DNA of 64,000 nucleotides from Diogma glabrata (Eukaryota > Arthropoda > Insecta > Diptera > Cylindrotomidae). Each line of letters starts with the position of its first letter. Position 1 is the first letter of the stretch. Location of the stretch: NCBI GenBank assembly GCA_963693315.1, contig OY856188.1, positions 98,306,915-98,370,914 on the forward strand, written 5' to 3'. The notes beneath the pieces are model-generated. The model was given only the letters and a program-made list of their open reading frames with translations, was not told the DNA's origin and made no database searches. The position numbers were made by a program, and so were the translations under genes. This document shows, in pieces, positions 49,045 through 60,811 of this stretch.

Positions 49045-50590
49045 AAAAAAGTCGGACAAGTGCGAATAAAATTCGCTCGCCAAGGGTTCCGTGAATGTAA
49101 AAGAACACAATATCAAAAATAAATGACATAAAGTTATGTTGTAAAGTCTTTATATCGCCAGACTATGGACGCATAACAGAATAAATGTTTAATCGTAAAC
49201 GTCAATAGTAAATGTCAATCACATCTACAATGATCGAAAATGTTACTTGAGGTTAAATCTTATCCATAGCTGTTTATGTTAGCTAAAGAAAGATTTAACC
49301 AGTATTTCAATGGTCTAAATTGGGAATATTTGTTCTATAAATCAGCGTCGAAATATAGGGTGGTATACATACACTTAAAATAGCAATTTTTTCATCAATA
49401 ACTAAAAAACTGTGCATCGCAGAATTCTAAAAAATGTTGCAATGTTTCTTAAATTAAGTGTTCTTTCAAATGATACCCCACTCGCTTGGGTCAAAAAAAG
49501 TTTGTTTTTACCCTCCTTACACCCATCCCCCAAACACACAGAAATATAATTATTTGAGAGTTCGCTATAATTTTCTTTCAAAATATAGCAAACTTCCTGT
49601 CTCTATGAATTTTTTCAATTTTTTCTGTCAATCAGTGTCGAAACGTAGGAGGGGGGGAACGGTCTGGAATTTGCACATTTTTTAGAATAACTCAAAAACT
49701 GTGTACCACAAAATTCTAAAATAAATTGCAAAATTTTTGCAATTTGGTCCTCTTTCAAATGACACCACATTCGCTTGGGTCAAAAAAGTCTTTTTTCCCT
49801 TTTTACCCTTCCCCACCCCAATCCCTTAAAAACACAAAAATATAATTATTTGAGAGTTCGCTATATTTTTCGTTCAGAGTTTATCAAACTTCCTGTCTCT
49901 GTGAATTTTTTCAAATTTTTCTGTTATTTAGGCTCGAAATGCAAGGGGGGGACCAACTTTTTGTGTCACTTTATTGATAATAATTCAAAAACTTTGCAAT
50001 GCAAAATTCTAAAAAAAATGGCAACATTTCTAAAATCAAGTGCTCTTTCAAATGACACCCCACATGACCTGGTTTTAAATGATGTTTTTACCCCTTAACA
50101 TTCCCACCCCTTTAATAAATATAGTTATGAGTGTCTGCCACTTTTCTATATTTTTCATTAAAAACCTACTCAATTTTCTATCATTCCAAATATATTTCAA
50201 GATTTTCGATGAAGTAGGGTCGGAGCTAATTGGGGCAATAAAATATCCCGAAAACGTCATTTTTCAAAATTATACAAAAAATGGTGAGGTGTAAAATTCC
50301 AAAATATATTTTTAAATAATGCTGAAATGAAGCCCTTTCATATGATACCCTACTCGTCTCGTCTCTAAAAATGTATGTTTTCAAAGGCTTTACATCGTAC
50401 CTTCTTAAAACAAACGAACACAACTTTATTTATTTTTTAACCCGCCATCTTGTGTGGATAGGTTAGTTTTATAAGCACCTCAAATTTTAAGTTCATCGGA
50501 TTAATGGTTCACGAGATAATCGAAATAATTTGAAAAACACGTTGTACTCTCACCAATAGTGTTCCGTATAAAAAACGGAACCCTAAAAAC
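49045..50590 (+). repeat. Insect-type interspersed repeat with four about 300-bp tandem units
   Basis: It opens with AGTCGGACAAGTGCGAATAA and GGGTTCCGTGAATG (about 49051-49100) and closes with GTTCCGTATAAAAAACGGAA, CCCTAAAAACG (50560-50592), a start/end pair I recognise from repeats widespread in insect genomes. Units at about 49380, 49685, 49975 and 50270 share TAACTCAAAAACTGTG, CAAATGACACCCCA, CGCTTGGGTCAAAAAAG, TTTGAGAGTTCGCTAT and AACTTCCTGTCTCTGTGAAT. Open stretches such as 49775-50098 and 50079-50294 result from this repeat. Confidence 0.75.
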
Positions 50591-53500
50591 GTCTTTGTCT
50601 GGATACTCATACACAGCGCAACTATGGTAAACTATCAAACATATGTTTTCTAAAATATACCAAAACCTAAGTATTCAAAATTTAAAAAAATTGAATTTGT
50701 TTCTACAGAAACCAACCTTCACATGACACTTATTGCATGCCAGCAAAATATCTTCCATGTTTTCTCATTAGATTTCCAACTCCTAGAAAAGATCCAAAAT
50801 TATTGATCTAAATAAATTGTTAGGGACTTTGGACTAATTATGAAAAAAAACAAGAATCCTCACTTGGAAAATCTCTTATATCACAAAGAAAAATATCAAC
50901 TAAAAATCTGTAATAGAGTTACTCAACAAAATCACAAACAAAAATTATATAAATTATATAAATCAATTATGTAAATCAAATCAAGCTTACAGTATAATTA
51001 TTTAATGGATGGAAACTATCAGTTATTGATCCCTCGATTTTTTGGTGCATTAAATTCATCAATATTAGTTTTATTTTCACCTTGACAAAATTCCCACATC
51101 GATGCAATCGTATTTTATTTTCCTTATTTTGATGTGAGGTAAGTAATAAACTAATATCAACTGACAATTCGATTGAATATAACCCCGAATTTATATCCTG
51201 TATCAAATCCATTTTAAAGGACTCAGATTTACAATGCAATCGACTAACATAATCAAACTTTTTGCCTGGAGGATCTCTTTTATATTAAAACAGATCTTCA
51301 AATAATATTCCTGCCACTTTTGAGGTGATAAAAATTACATCGAACAAAATAATACTTTTATTTGTTACTAAATTTTTTTTAAACTAAAAAAATGTAACAA
51401 AAATTGATCTCGTCGATCAAACATTTTGTCGAGTATATATAGTAAGATTCCACTTTTCTTGTTTCTCTTAATTATACTCTTATATTTGTTATGAAATTAT
51501 AAATTTGAAAAACTGTATTACATCTCATGTAATAGTATGACTTAGCTTTATAAGCAAAAAAGTTCATCATTTATGTAGACAAAATTTTGTTTTATTAATT
51601 GACGTTGTGACGCATCAAAACAATTATCTGCGGAGATGTTAAAATATTATCGATTAACTTGTAGCACACATGTTTTATGTTTTATGTTTTATGTTTGTTT
51701 TAATTTAAAGGCGGGAACCGAAAAAAATTAGCAAATAATAAGCGGATTTCTTCAAATATGAATAATCTTATTTTAGAGTAAAATTCGAAATACTTCGTCG
51801 TTACAATATTATTGACTTTCTTAAACGCAAGTCAATTTTATGGCCAATCTGAGATTTTGTGAATTTATTCAGAGTACGCTATTATAAAAATTAGTTAAAC
51901 AAACACAGCTGATTAATGAATTTTTGAATTTTACTTTCTCTTTTGTTAACGAAAATATCTAAACTCATGGTAGGACGACTACAAATGTAGAAAAAGAAAC
52001 TAAGGGTTCTTCCTAATATGCTGATAATTATTATGTCCCGTTTTGTTTTATGAATTTAGCTATATGAAAATCTGAGATCTAACGAAGGTGAACGTAACCA
52101 AAATATAAGGACTGTTTCTGTTTTTCATCAAACAAAATTGTATCCAATCGAAAAGTAAAACTCTTCTTTTATAATATCTTATATCTTTCAAAACACTTAT
52201 ATTATCTTCGTTTCATTTCAAATTCACTTCATTTATATTAATTTCACCTCTTAACTTCTTTTCCTTTGCTTGTTTCTAAAATTTTAATGCAAATTAATCA
52301 TCCAAGCTGACATCTCCAGCTTATTTATTTGCTCTAGCTAAACTATTTCTAGATATTCTACCAACGGTAAATAATATTTTTGTCCATTTTGACATTATTA
52401 AAATATTACACATAATTCATGGTTTGTACTAATTGCGTACTTCAAAAAAAAATTTCAAAATCAAATTATAAATTATTTAGAATTACAATTCATTTTGATT
52501 TAATTCTGATCAGAAGTTAAATGTAACGTTCACATGTCCTCATTAAAATAATTCCACCAACGAAATGTCCTTCAACCTTAAAACTTTAAAATCTTTAAAA
52601 CAAAGAAAACTATTGTTGACCTAAGAAATTTCAAAACGAACCTACCTTTGTGGTTAGTTTTCACTTTTAATTAAATTAGATGAACCTTCGCATCTATATC
52701 TTTATTCTGAGCAATTACATATTTGGGTTTAAGTTTCTAAATTTTTCTGTTATGAATTTCTACAAAAAAATATTTAATTGAAACAAACCCAAAACGATGT
52801 TGTTTGTTTTATCAATACAGATGGATAGACAGATTTCAATAATATACAATAAAAGAAATTACAAGTGTTAAATTATTGAATGATTTCTATTTAATTAAAA
52901 GTGAAAATAAAAATTACAGTAAGTTGGTTATTTAATAGTTTCTGTGTTATTTCATGTTTTATTTTTTTTTAAATTCTGTTTCTTTTAAAAAATAATTAGG
53001 TAAAATTACTTTTCCGGTTATATGATATTGATTGAAGTCGATTATATACGAAATAAGAAGAAAGTTATACTAATGACGAAAAATTATTCATCAGCTTCTA
53101 TTTCCATATAACAAAATCCAAACACAAAATCTGTGAAATCCTTGACCAATAATAATCATAAATAACGATTAGTTTTTGTTTATATTTGAATAAAAGAAAC
53201 TGCACCCAAAAATATATCAACGAATTTCGATAACTTCCTTTACATTAATGAACAGTTGAATTTAAAGATAAAAATATATAAATAATCAAAAATTAGCGAA
53301 AATGAGACAAAAATTTCAATTTTAAATTTAATCAATAAACATATAACGATAAAAATTTGAAACAAGTTGTCTTGTTTAAATTCTTCGTGGATTTTCATGA
53401 ATTTCTTATAGTTGGCGCAATATTATTGCAAATTTTTTTTTTAGTTTTTCTCTGTCAATTATCGTGAATAAATTTTATTTAATTTAAACATTTTTGATTT

Positions 53501-54847
53501 TTTTTAATAATAATTTTTATATATTTGAAGTTTTGATTGGTAAGAATCATAAAAGATTTAAGAACAACAATTTTAAGTGAGCTGCAATAAAATTTTTAGT
53601 AATAAGAATTTAATGGATTGACCCAAATACATTGAGGATTTGGAGCAAAAAGATTTATATCAGGGAAATGTAAAAATATAATAAATTATGTTAAAGAAGA
53701 ATGACAATGTATGTTGATGAATCAACTCAAAAAAGGCGTTGATGAATTGTGACAGAATTGATTTAAAGTAACTAAGTAGCTACAATTTAATGGGAAAATT
53801 TGTGTATTTTATTTTCTGTGTCAATGATGTATAAGCTTTGGATACATCCGCAGTAGAAATTACTTCACTTTTAAGGCTTTCAAGTGTTAGCAACCAAAAC
53901 CTCAGGACAATTTCTCAACAACTACCTACATATATTTCAAAATCGAAATTTCCAATTAAATTTCAATACGAAAAACATCCAATTACAGTAAATATAAGCC
54001 AATTACCGAAAAAATATAATTAAGAATAATATAACTGTACATTCACATATCTTAAACAAAAATCACAAAACAAATCCAAAATTGTCAAAAAAAACTTCCT
54101 ATAACATAACTCACGATACAACTTCCTTTATATAACTTTTAATTGACTAAAAATACCAAAAATCGAGAAAAAAGCAGAACAGAAAAGAAACAATCACATC
54201 CTCTTAAAATCGAACCAATCTCATTAACTTTACAAAAACAACAAACCGAAGCAAAACCCTTTCTTCGTGTAGTACGTTTATGTACACAAAACGTAAAAAT
54301 TCAGCTCCGTCTTTGAAAACAATGAATATTTTTTTTTTGTTGTAAAAATTTTTTCACTTAAGCAAGAATGTTGTTACAATCGCGGTGGGATCACATACAA
54401 CATAAACAACAACAAAACGAAGAAAAAAACACTAAATGGAATATATTAAATTAAATTTCAACATAAATAAGAAGTTTTCTTCTGTTTTTTTTTTTAAATT
54501 TTGACATAAAAAAACCAAATTTAATGCAACAATTCATTAATAGCGCCCCAAAAATTGTATTCGAGTGTATATGTGCAAATCAAGAAAAAACTGATTGTTT
54601 TTGGTTCATTATTTGTGGATGAATTCTGATATCATTTAAATGTTTATGATATGGTTTACGTAAAAGGCAAATTGCAAATGCGGTAGGGAAGTTATTATGC
54701 AGATAATAAATTTGGTTGAGAAAAATTTTAAATGATATCAAATTTAAATTCTTGTAAAATTTTCGAATTTTTACTTATGTTATGTAAGGAGGGGAAAACG
54801 TACGAAGAAAGAAAAATCCCTTCAACAGTGAAAGACATGACCTAGAC
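50591..54847. other. AT-rich stretch, no gene seen
   Basis: Scattered open stretches, the longest clean one on the minus strand at 50976-51239 (87 codons, no motif). No elements were recognised. It could be intronic or intergenic. Confidence 0.45.
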
Positions 54848-54884
54848 ACCTACGTGGACACCTACGTAGACACCTACGTGCAAC
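54848..54884. repeat. 12-bp tandem repeat, three copies
   Basis: ACACCTACGTGG, ACACCTACGTAG and ACACCTACGTGC lie in a row just beyond the 3' end of the R1-like LINE, possibly at its insertion edge. Confidence 0.85.
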
Positions 54885-54899
54885 TATACGCCTACTCAC

Positions 54900-57260
54900 T
54901 AAAACCCCAAAAACCATTTTTTTCATCCTGTCTTAAGGCACTTCTGTTAGGTATTACTTCACTCGGCAGGATTTGAAGCCCCTTTTGACTCCTTTGCTTA
55001 TTTGCCTCTGTAGTTGCTCCATTTTTTGATAATCTTTGTGCAGAACGTACTTATTGCAATCCTATTCCTAGCCAATGGCTCAACTGCAATATAATATTAT
55101 CCGCAATAGGTTTTTGTTGAATAACCAATGTCATCTCTCGTCTTTTTCCCTTAAAACGGGAACAGTTAAACTACAGTTTCTAGTTCTCCCTTGTAATTTG
55201 GACAGCACGGTGAGTCTTTAATTTTAAAACTATAAAGATAGGGTCCAAAAGTTCCGCGTCTTGTCAGAAACTGGCTCATGTAGTAATCCACTTCTCCGTG
55301 CTTTCTGCTCAAAAAACCAATTCTCAATACATGGTATCAGGCAAAACGTATATCGCCCTCTTTTCGACTGCTCCCTACTCCCTTTTCTGTCGCTTTTTTG
55401 CCAAGATATTGATTGGAATCAAACCTGCCACTACTAATACGATTTCTTTCGATACTGAGCGTAAAGCACAAACTACTTTTAGTGCTCTCAGTCGGTAGAC
55501 TGATTATGCCTTCCATTTGAATGACTCAAATGCTATGGATACAGCCCAGATATGAGCTCCATACAATATTTTAGAAACAATTACACTAACTAGGCATAAC
55601 ATTTCTGGCATTGTCGTGCTCCTCCAAAAGTTTGGCATGAGACGCGAAAGTATCGTGTTAACTTTAGCTGCCTTGGCCGCCACTGTCTCAAAGTGCTCTT
55701 AGAATGACAAACTGGCACCGATCATAAAACCCAACAGCCTTACTCTGACATTCGAAAGACTTCGTTTTACACCCAATTTCAATAGCCTTCGTTTATTTTG
55801 TACTCTAAAATTCGAAGACAACTAAACGCTATCAAATATGTTATTTTTTCGTTTTTTAGAATATGTTTTTTTACTGCTGGTGACAAGAACTGCTTCAGTT
55901 TTTTGGTCATCTAAAATCAACCCTGTTGTATAAAGTCATATTTTGATGACGTCAATTACTGTGCCAAACTTCCACTCCACCTCCTCCACGTATTTACCTA
56001 CCACTACTACTGCTATGTCCTCTGCTAAGCCGATTATATTTGAATCTTTCAGTATTTTAGTCTGAATACATCATCATACATAAGATTCTACAATACCGAT
56101 ACCAAAACTGACCCTTGCAGTACGCTAACAGTAACCCTATCTTCTTTTAAGTCGTCATCCGTGTGGTATTTTAATACTCGATTACAAAATTAGTTGGCTA
56201 AAATTCTTGTAGGATAACCAGGTGCTCCAATGTTGCGAATAGCTTCCATGACAATAGAGGTCATTGGACAGAGCCCCCCTTCTACTGTTTTCCTGCGATG
56301 GTTTACCTCGCCAAGTCAATAACAAATTTCGTTGCCTCAATCATTGAACGGTTTATTCGAAAATCATATTGAGATTACGTCAAGTCTTCATGTTCTTCTA
56401 TGGGTTGCTTCAGTCTTTTGCAGATTATTTACTCCAAAATGTTCTCAGTTATATCTTACAAATTGGATATCTCAGTCATATCTTACATATTATGAAGATG
56501 GTTCCGTTGGTGATCCTTTTCCCTTAGGTAATAAAACAAGACGCTGCTGTTTCCATCTTGCAGGAAAAATTCCTTTCAAGCAGTTATTGTAGACCTCGGT
56601 AAAGGTTTCGATTTGTTTTAGGATTGCTGTTTTTAAACCACGTTTGAAATGTCATCTTGACCAGGAGCTTTCTTGTTTCCCACTCTACGTACTGCCGCAA
56701 GTACTTCTTGTTGCGTCACTGGTGGCACATCTTCTCAATCACTTCGTCCGAAAAAAAACTTTCAATAGCATTTGGTTGTTTTGGAAAGAGTGTTGTTACA
56801 GTTCATGGCAACAAATCTTTCCTCCTTGGTGCCTTTGAATGGATCTTCTTTAGTTTTTTAAGAACAAATCTGTACGAAACACTCCACGGTTCTTCTTTAA
56901 CTTCCATGCACAACTCCTTATTGCAACAACGTTTACTGCATTTGATTGCATTTTTTAGATTTTTACCGATACTGTTCTGGAAATTTCGCGTGTTTTCTTT
57001 TTTCAAAGCTCTTTGTATGCTCTTCTGGCTTGGTTGCATGCTTTGCGTAACCTTGCAATATCTTCGTTCCACCAGTAAACTCTGGTGGACGACTGTTATT
57101 AAGAAGTCTTTTATGCATGGTTGTTTTGCAAGCCATCCGAATTGGGGAGATTTTCCATAATTCATCAGAACTTAATTCAGTGCTACAAATACTTGGAGCA
57201 GCACTCTTCCCCCTCGGTTGGTTTCTCTGCTACCTCATTCTATACAAAAATATATCTCAA
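54900..57260 (-). pseudogene. R1-clade-like non-LTR retrotransposon ORF2 remnant
   Basis: Minus-strand translation in many shifted frames follows the R1 pol order: VYWWNEDIARLRKACNQARR (about 57085); VTQQEVLAAVRRVGNKKAPG (about 56720); an ENILE-IICKRL block; QYDFRINRSMIEATKFVIDL (about 56350); IMYDDVFRL (about 56080); a decayed active-site block; and thumb motifs (FMIGASLSF, LMPNFWRS, SKILYGAHIWA at about 55570). It ends with SQFLTRRGTFGPYLYSF and DSPCCPNYKG (about 55280-55180), the C-terminal CCHC-like part. Stops are numerous. The endonuclease half is absent. R1 elements usually target rDNA, but no rDNA is seen here, so this is either a non-specific relative or a dispersed remnant. Confidence 0.85.
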
Positions 57261-57693
57261 TTATAACAGTGCAAAACAAGGCACCTTATTAATGATGACA
57301 AATGCGCAGAATCCATCTACTCTTGTTCGTTATCTGTTAAACAAAACAAATTATATTTGTTCCATATTGACAAACGAAAAATAATAAAAAATCAATTGAT
57401 TAATCATCGAAATATAAGGTTCGTAAAATATTTTGAAATGAAAACTATTTATTACAGTGGAGCGTCATAAACAGACAGATGTTATTTATGAAATGAGTCT
57501 TAAATTGTTTGATAGTACGAAATGACTGAATGATCAATGTGAACACTGTCTATTTTATATTTTAAAAGAAATATTTTAAAATGTCTAATAAATAAATTTT
57601 TATGGTCACAGTTTAATTTTAATTATATTTTGTTCAACAAAAGGAATTACTTAAATTCCCGCATGGAAGGATCAGTTTTTGTTGATTTATAAT
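57261..57693. other. Non-coding, nothing recognised
   Basis: AT-rich spacer between the R1-like remnant and the tandem duplication. Confidence 0.4.
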
Positions 57694-57927
57694 TTTTTTA
57701 ATTTTTGATCTACGCGTGGTAACCACGCGTACTCCAATCCCCGCTACTGATATACGACTTAATGTAAGATATCACTAGACAAGGGGATATATTGAGTGTG
57801 CTGAGGGATTTTTTTAATTTTTGATCTACGCGTGGTAACCACGCGTACTCCAATCCCGGCTACTGATATACGGCTAAATGTAATATATTACTAGACAAGG
57901 TGATATATTGAGTGTGCTGACGGATAA
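57694..57927. repeat. 117-bp tandem duplication with a 21-bp palindrome in each unit
   Basis: Units start near 57694 and 57811 and are about 95% identical by eye. Each has TACGCGTGGT-A-ACCACGCGTA (10-bp arms, one-base centre) followed by CTCCAATCCC, CTACTGATATACG, ACTAGACAAGG and GATATATTGAGTGTGCTGA. The GC-rich palindrome stands out in AT-rich surroundings. Confidence 0.9.
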
Positions 57928-57944
57928 AATATATTCAGTCAACG

Positions 57945-58400
57945 GTAGCACCGTGAATATTAGCTATGGCATATTTCTTGATGATGGCAGGCTAGTGCTT
58001 GCTCGAAGACTCGAGCCTTTATATAACTCAATGTGTGAGCTTTAATCATTGAGGAAGGCAGTGTATTACATGATCAAGGATTAAACCACTAGCCGTATTA
58101 TTGGCAATCCCATATTAGTTTGGCCTGTGCAAATTTTGAAAACAAATTTGTGTTTTACCTCTTATTTTATTTTTATTTGCTCTCTATCCAACCATGAAAT
58201 ATTAGCCTAGGTTATATTTTATATCTGACAGTCTTGGTTGTTTAGTTATCTATTCTTTAAAATTAATATAAAAAAAAACAAGAATATGTGTCCATGAACA
58301 CTTTAGAACGCATGTTGTTGTGGTCTTTAAAAGTTTTTATGTGTTGTTGAGACACATATTGTAATTCCTTCTACACAACACATTTTCTTTAAAAAAAATA
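57945..58400 (+). repeat. Interspersed repeat family A copy with left extension
   Basis: TTCAGTCAACGGTAGCACCG, GCCTAGGTTATATTTTATAT, AGTTATCTATTCTTTAAAA, GTGTCCATGAACACTTTAGA, ACGCATGTTGTTGTGG, TATGTGTTGTTGAGACACAT and CTACACAACACATTTTC match 13955-14260 and other copies. Confidence 0.85.
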
Positions 58401-58820
58401 TAGTTTAACGCATTTTCTCGGATATTCCAGGTTAATCTAAAAAATTTTATTACATGAAACTCGACAAATTGTGAGAATAATCGACGTCACTATTTTGCAT
58501 GTATTTTATTTAATGTTTTTACTTTGTTGATTTTTCTTGGAATTCGCAACATATTTTTAGTTAAAATATTGTATAGGGTGAATTGAGGTCTAATACAATT
58601 ACGTTTTGTTTTTCATTACGGTTTTGTTGAATTGTAACATTAACCACCACCACAGGTTTCTTTCATTTCTAATTGTTGAATGTAATTTGTCTTTTTCTAT
58701 CCCTTTTTGCATGTTGTTTAGCATTATTTGTTGTCCCTTTTTAAGTCTTAGGCCATCAATTTGTTCTATGCCAGCCCACCTTGATGAGTCTAGATTTGCA
58801 TTCCATTTTTTAGTTTGAGC
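58401..58820. other. Non-coding, possible 3' continuation of the gag-protease remnant
   Basis: Minus-strand translation after the protease block gives no further firm motif. Plus-strand open stretches 58606-58818 and 58972-59196 are antisense to the element. Confidence 0.35.
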
Positions 58821-60022
58821 TTTGTACCTCTCTGCATGTCTGAAGCATTAAAGTTTTTCGTGTTTACGAAATATTTAAGATACCACGCCCGAAATCGAAC
58901 ACAAATCCCTTCGCCTTCATGAAATCCATCCCCAAAATAACTTCAGCCATAATTTCTGCCACTAGCACCTCTTGTTAATAGTAGTTGCTCCCTATCTATA
59001 TTCAGCAATTCTCCTACCTGCTATATTAGAGCCATCAACAACTGTTTGCAGTTTTCATCCTTCTGATGACTCCAAAACGCCGCCAATAAAACTTTTGCGA
59101 ACAAACGTGCAATTTGAACGTGTATCCAGTTTTATGAAGCAATTTTTATCTTTTATTTGTCCCTTGACACCTAAACTTAACCCCTGCCATTCTTAAAATC
59201 AGGGTGTAGGTAACATTTTTTTCACTCTTTCCATTCGCAGTTTTAACTTCAACGGAGTTCCGTTGAGTAGTAGACGAAGATCCATTACTATTACTATTAT
59301 TTTTGTTTCTGGACATTGGATATTTTGAACGAACGCCTTGAAGCTCATCTTTCTCATTAAATACGTAGAAATATTAAAGTGTGCCAAATGTACAAATCGT
59401 TACAGTGCTTAAACATACTCATGGAGGCTTTCGCGAATAAACTGTAGCGAACCATTAAGTTCTATTCTATGCAGCCCCCTTTTATGATTGCTACCGTATT
59501 TTTGTTTCAATGCAATTATCACTTCAACATAGCTTTTGCGGAGGTTTGCATCGCCTGTAATTTGTTAGCTGCTTCTACCTTAAGCGCAAATATCAATGCA
59601 GTTAGATAATTTTCAGGATTCCAAATATTATTATCTAAAGCTGTCTCGAACCAGAACTTTGAGTCATTGTAGAATGGTTTCAATTTGATGAATGTTATTT
59701 TTGGAACCAAATGTGGAGTAATTTTAACCACTTTTTAAAATCGTTAACTTCATTGCTATGATTTTATGCTCAAATTTCTACATTTCATTTTGAATCTTTT
59801 CAATTGTTTCATCGAATGTGGTTGACATTTGTTGAAGTTTCTAATCCAAATAATGATGTATGCTAATGATTTCTTCTTTAGTAGAACCCATATTATTGTT
59901 TACTAACTCCATCTGTTTTTTGATGTTACTATACTGATTTCTTCAAGGTAGCAGTCAAACTTTAATTCACTTCTTTATTGGCTGATAATTTCATTCTGCT
60001 GTGTGTATCAGCGCCACACAAT
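58821..60022 (-). pseudogene. Ty3/gypsy gag-protease remnant
   Basis: The minus strand starts with a coiled-coil-like gag N-terminus (TKEEIISIHHYLD, TFDETIEKIQNEM, about 59890-59780). Gag core follows: PFYNDSKFWFETALDNN and ALKVEAANKLQ (59731-59519), then LKQKYGSNHKRGLHRIELNG and LQFIRESLHEYV (about 59520-59400), as in gypsy retrotransposon gag. A protease follows with DTRSNCTFVRKSF (DTG changed to DTR) near 59120 and AEVILGMDFMKAKGFVFDF near 58950-58880 (ILGxDF block). Stops and shifts are present; RT and later domains are not here. Upstream, at about 60022, TGTGTGGCGCTGATACAC on the minus strand could be an LTR end plus PBS, which is weak. Confidence 0.72.
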
Positions 60023-60111
60023 AAAACAATTTATTTGATTGTAATGAACGCTGAGATATTTTTTATTGTATTTAATTTAATAAACAATTTGATAGTTTTT
60101 TATAATTAAAC

Positions 60112-60457
60112 CAACAAAAACATTTCCCCTCTCATTTAAAGTTATATAAAAAATTATGAACCCATACTAACTCGCATGTTCTTCTCTCAAATAATTAAAA
60201 GTAAAGGGGAGCAGTGATATTTGGGTTCTTATTAGTATACAATCTGATGCCTTCATAGTAGGTCATTTCTTTTTCAAAATACAAAATAACTAAATAGGTC
60301 AATATGTAAAATAAAGTTTAGAGTTAAATGTAGATGATTTTACACTAATGAGAAACCAAAAATCACAGCAGTGCTTTACTTTTAATTATTTGAGAGAAGA
60401 ACATGCGCGTTAGTTTGAGCTCACAATTTTTTATATAACTTTAAAATGTTTTTGTTG
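60112..60457. mobile_element. Foldback MITE, about 100-bp arms
   Basis: The left arm (60112-60213: CAACAAAAACAT, AGTTATATAAAAAATT, GCATGTTCTTCTCTCAAATA, ATTAAAAGTAAA) is inverted in the right arm (about 60357-60457: TTTACTTTTAATTATTTGAG, AGAAGAACATGC, AATTTTTTATATAACTT, ATGTTTTTGTTG). The roughly 145-bp centre has no coding signal. Confidence 0.8.
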
Positions 60458-60811
60458 ATTTTGTTAGTACATTTGGCACACTTAAAAACTTCATTAAATA
60501 CATGAGAAAGATAACATTTTTGTAGAAAAATATAAAGCAAAATTCATTGGTTTTTCTTCTATTCGTTTTATTTTTTTTATAAATAAATATTAAAATAATT
60601 CAATTTAAATTTTAAAAATGTTACTCTGTCGGAAGAATAAAACGTTGTACTGAGCTCGTGTTTAATGAATTCTCTTGCAAATTTTCAATCCTCGCTCATA
60701 TCTTGCTCGCAATGTAAACTTTTGCTCGAGAGTAAAATATATCAGTAAAAACTTACACTTCACAGTTATTGTTATGTATTTCTAAAATTAATTGAAAAAT
60801 AATATAACTAA

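Noticed and set aside
50976..51239. 87-codon open stretch on the minus strand
   Set aside because: Composition is plausible for a protein but there is no motif, no promoter or exon context, and nothing recognisable nearby.
56332..57160. Plus-strand open stretches over 56.3-57.2 kb (up to 167 codons)
   Set aside because: They are antisense to the R1-like pol remnant, whose motifs are on the minus strand.
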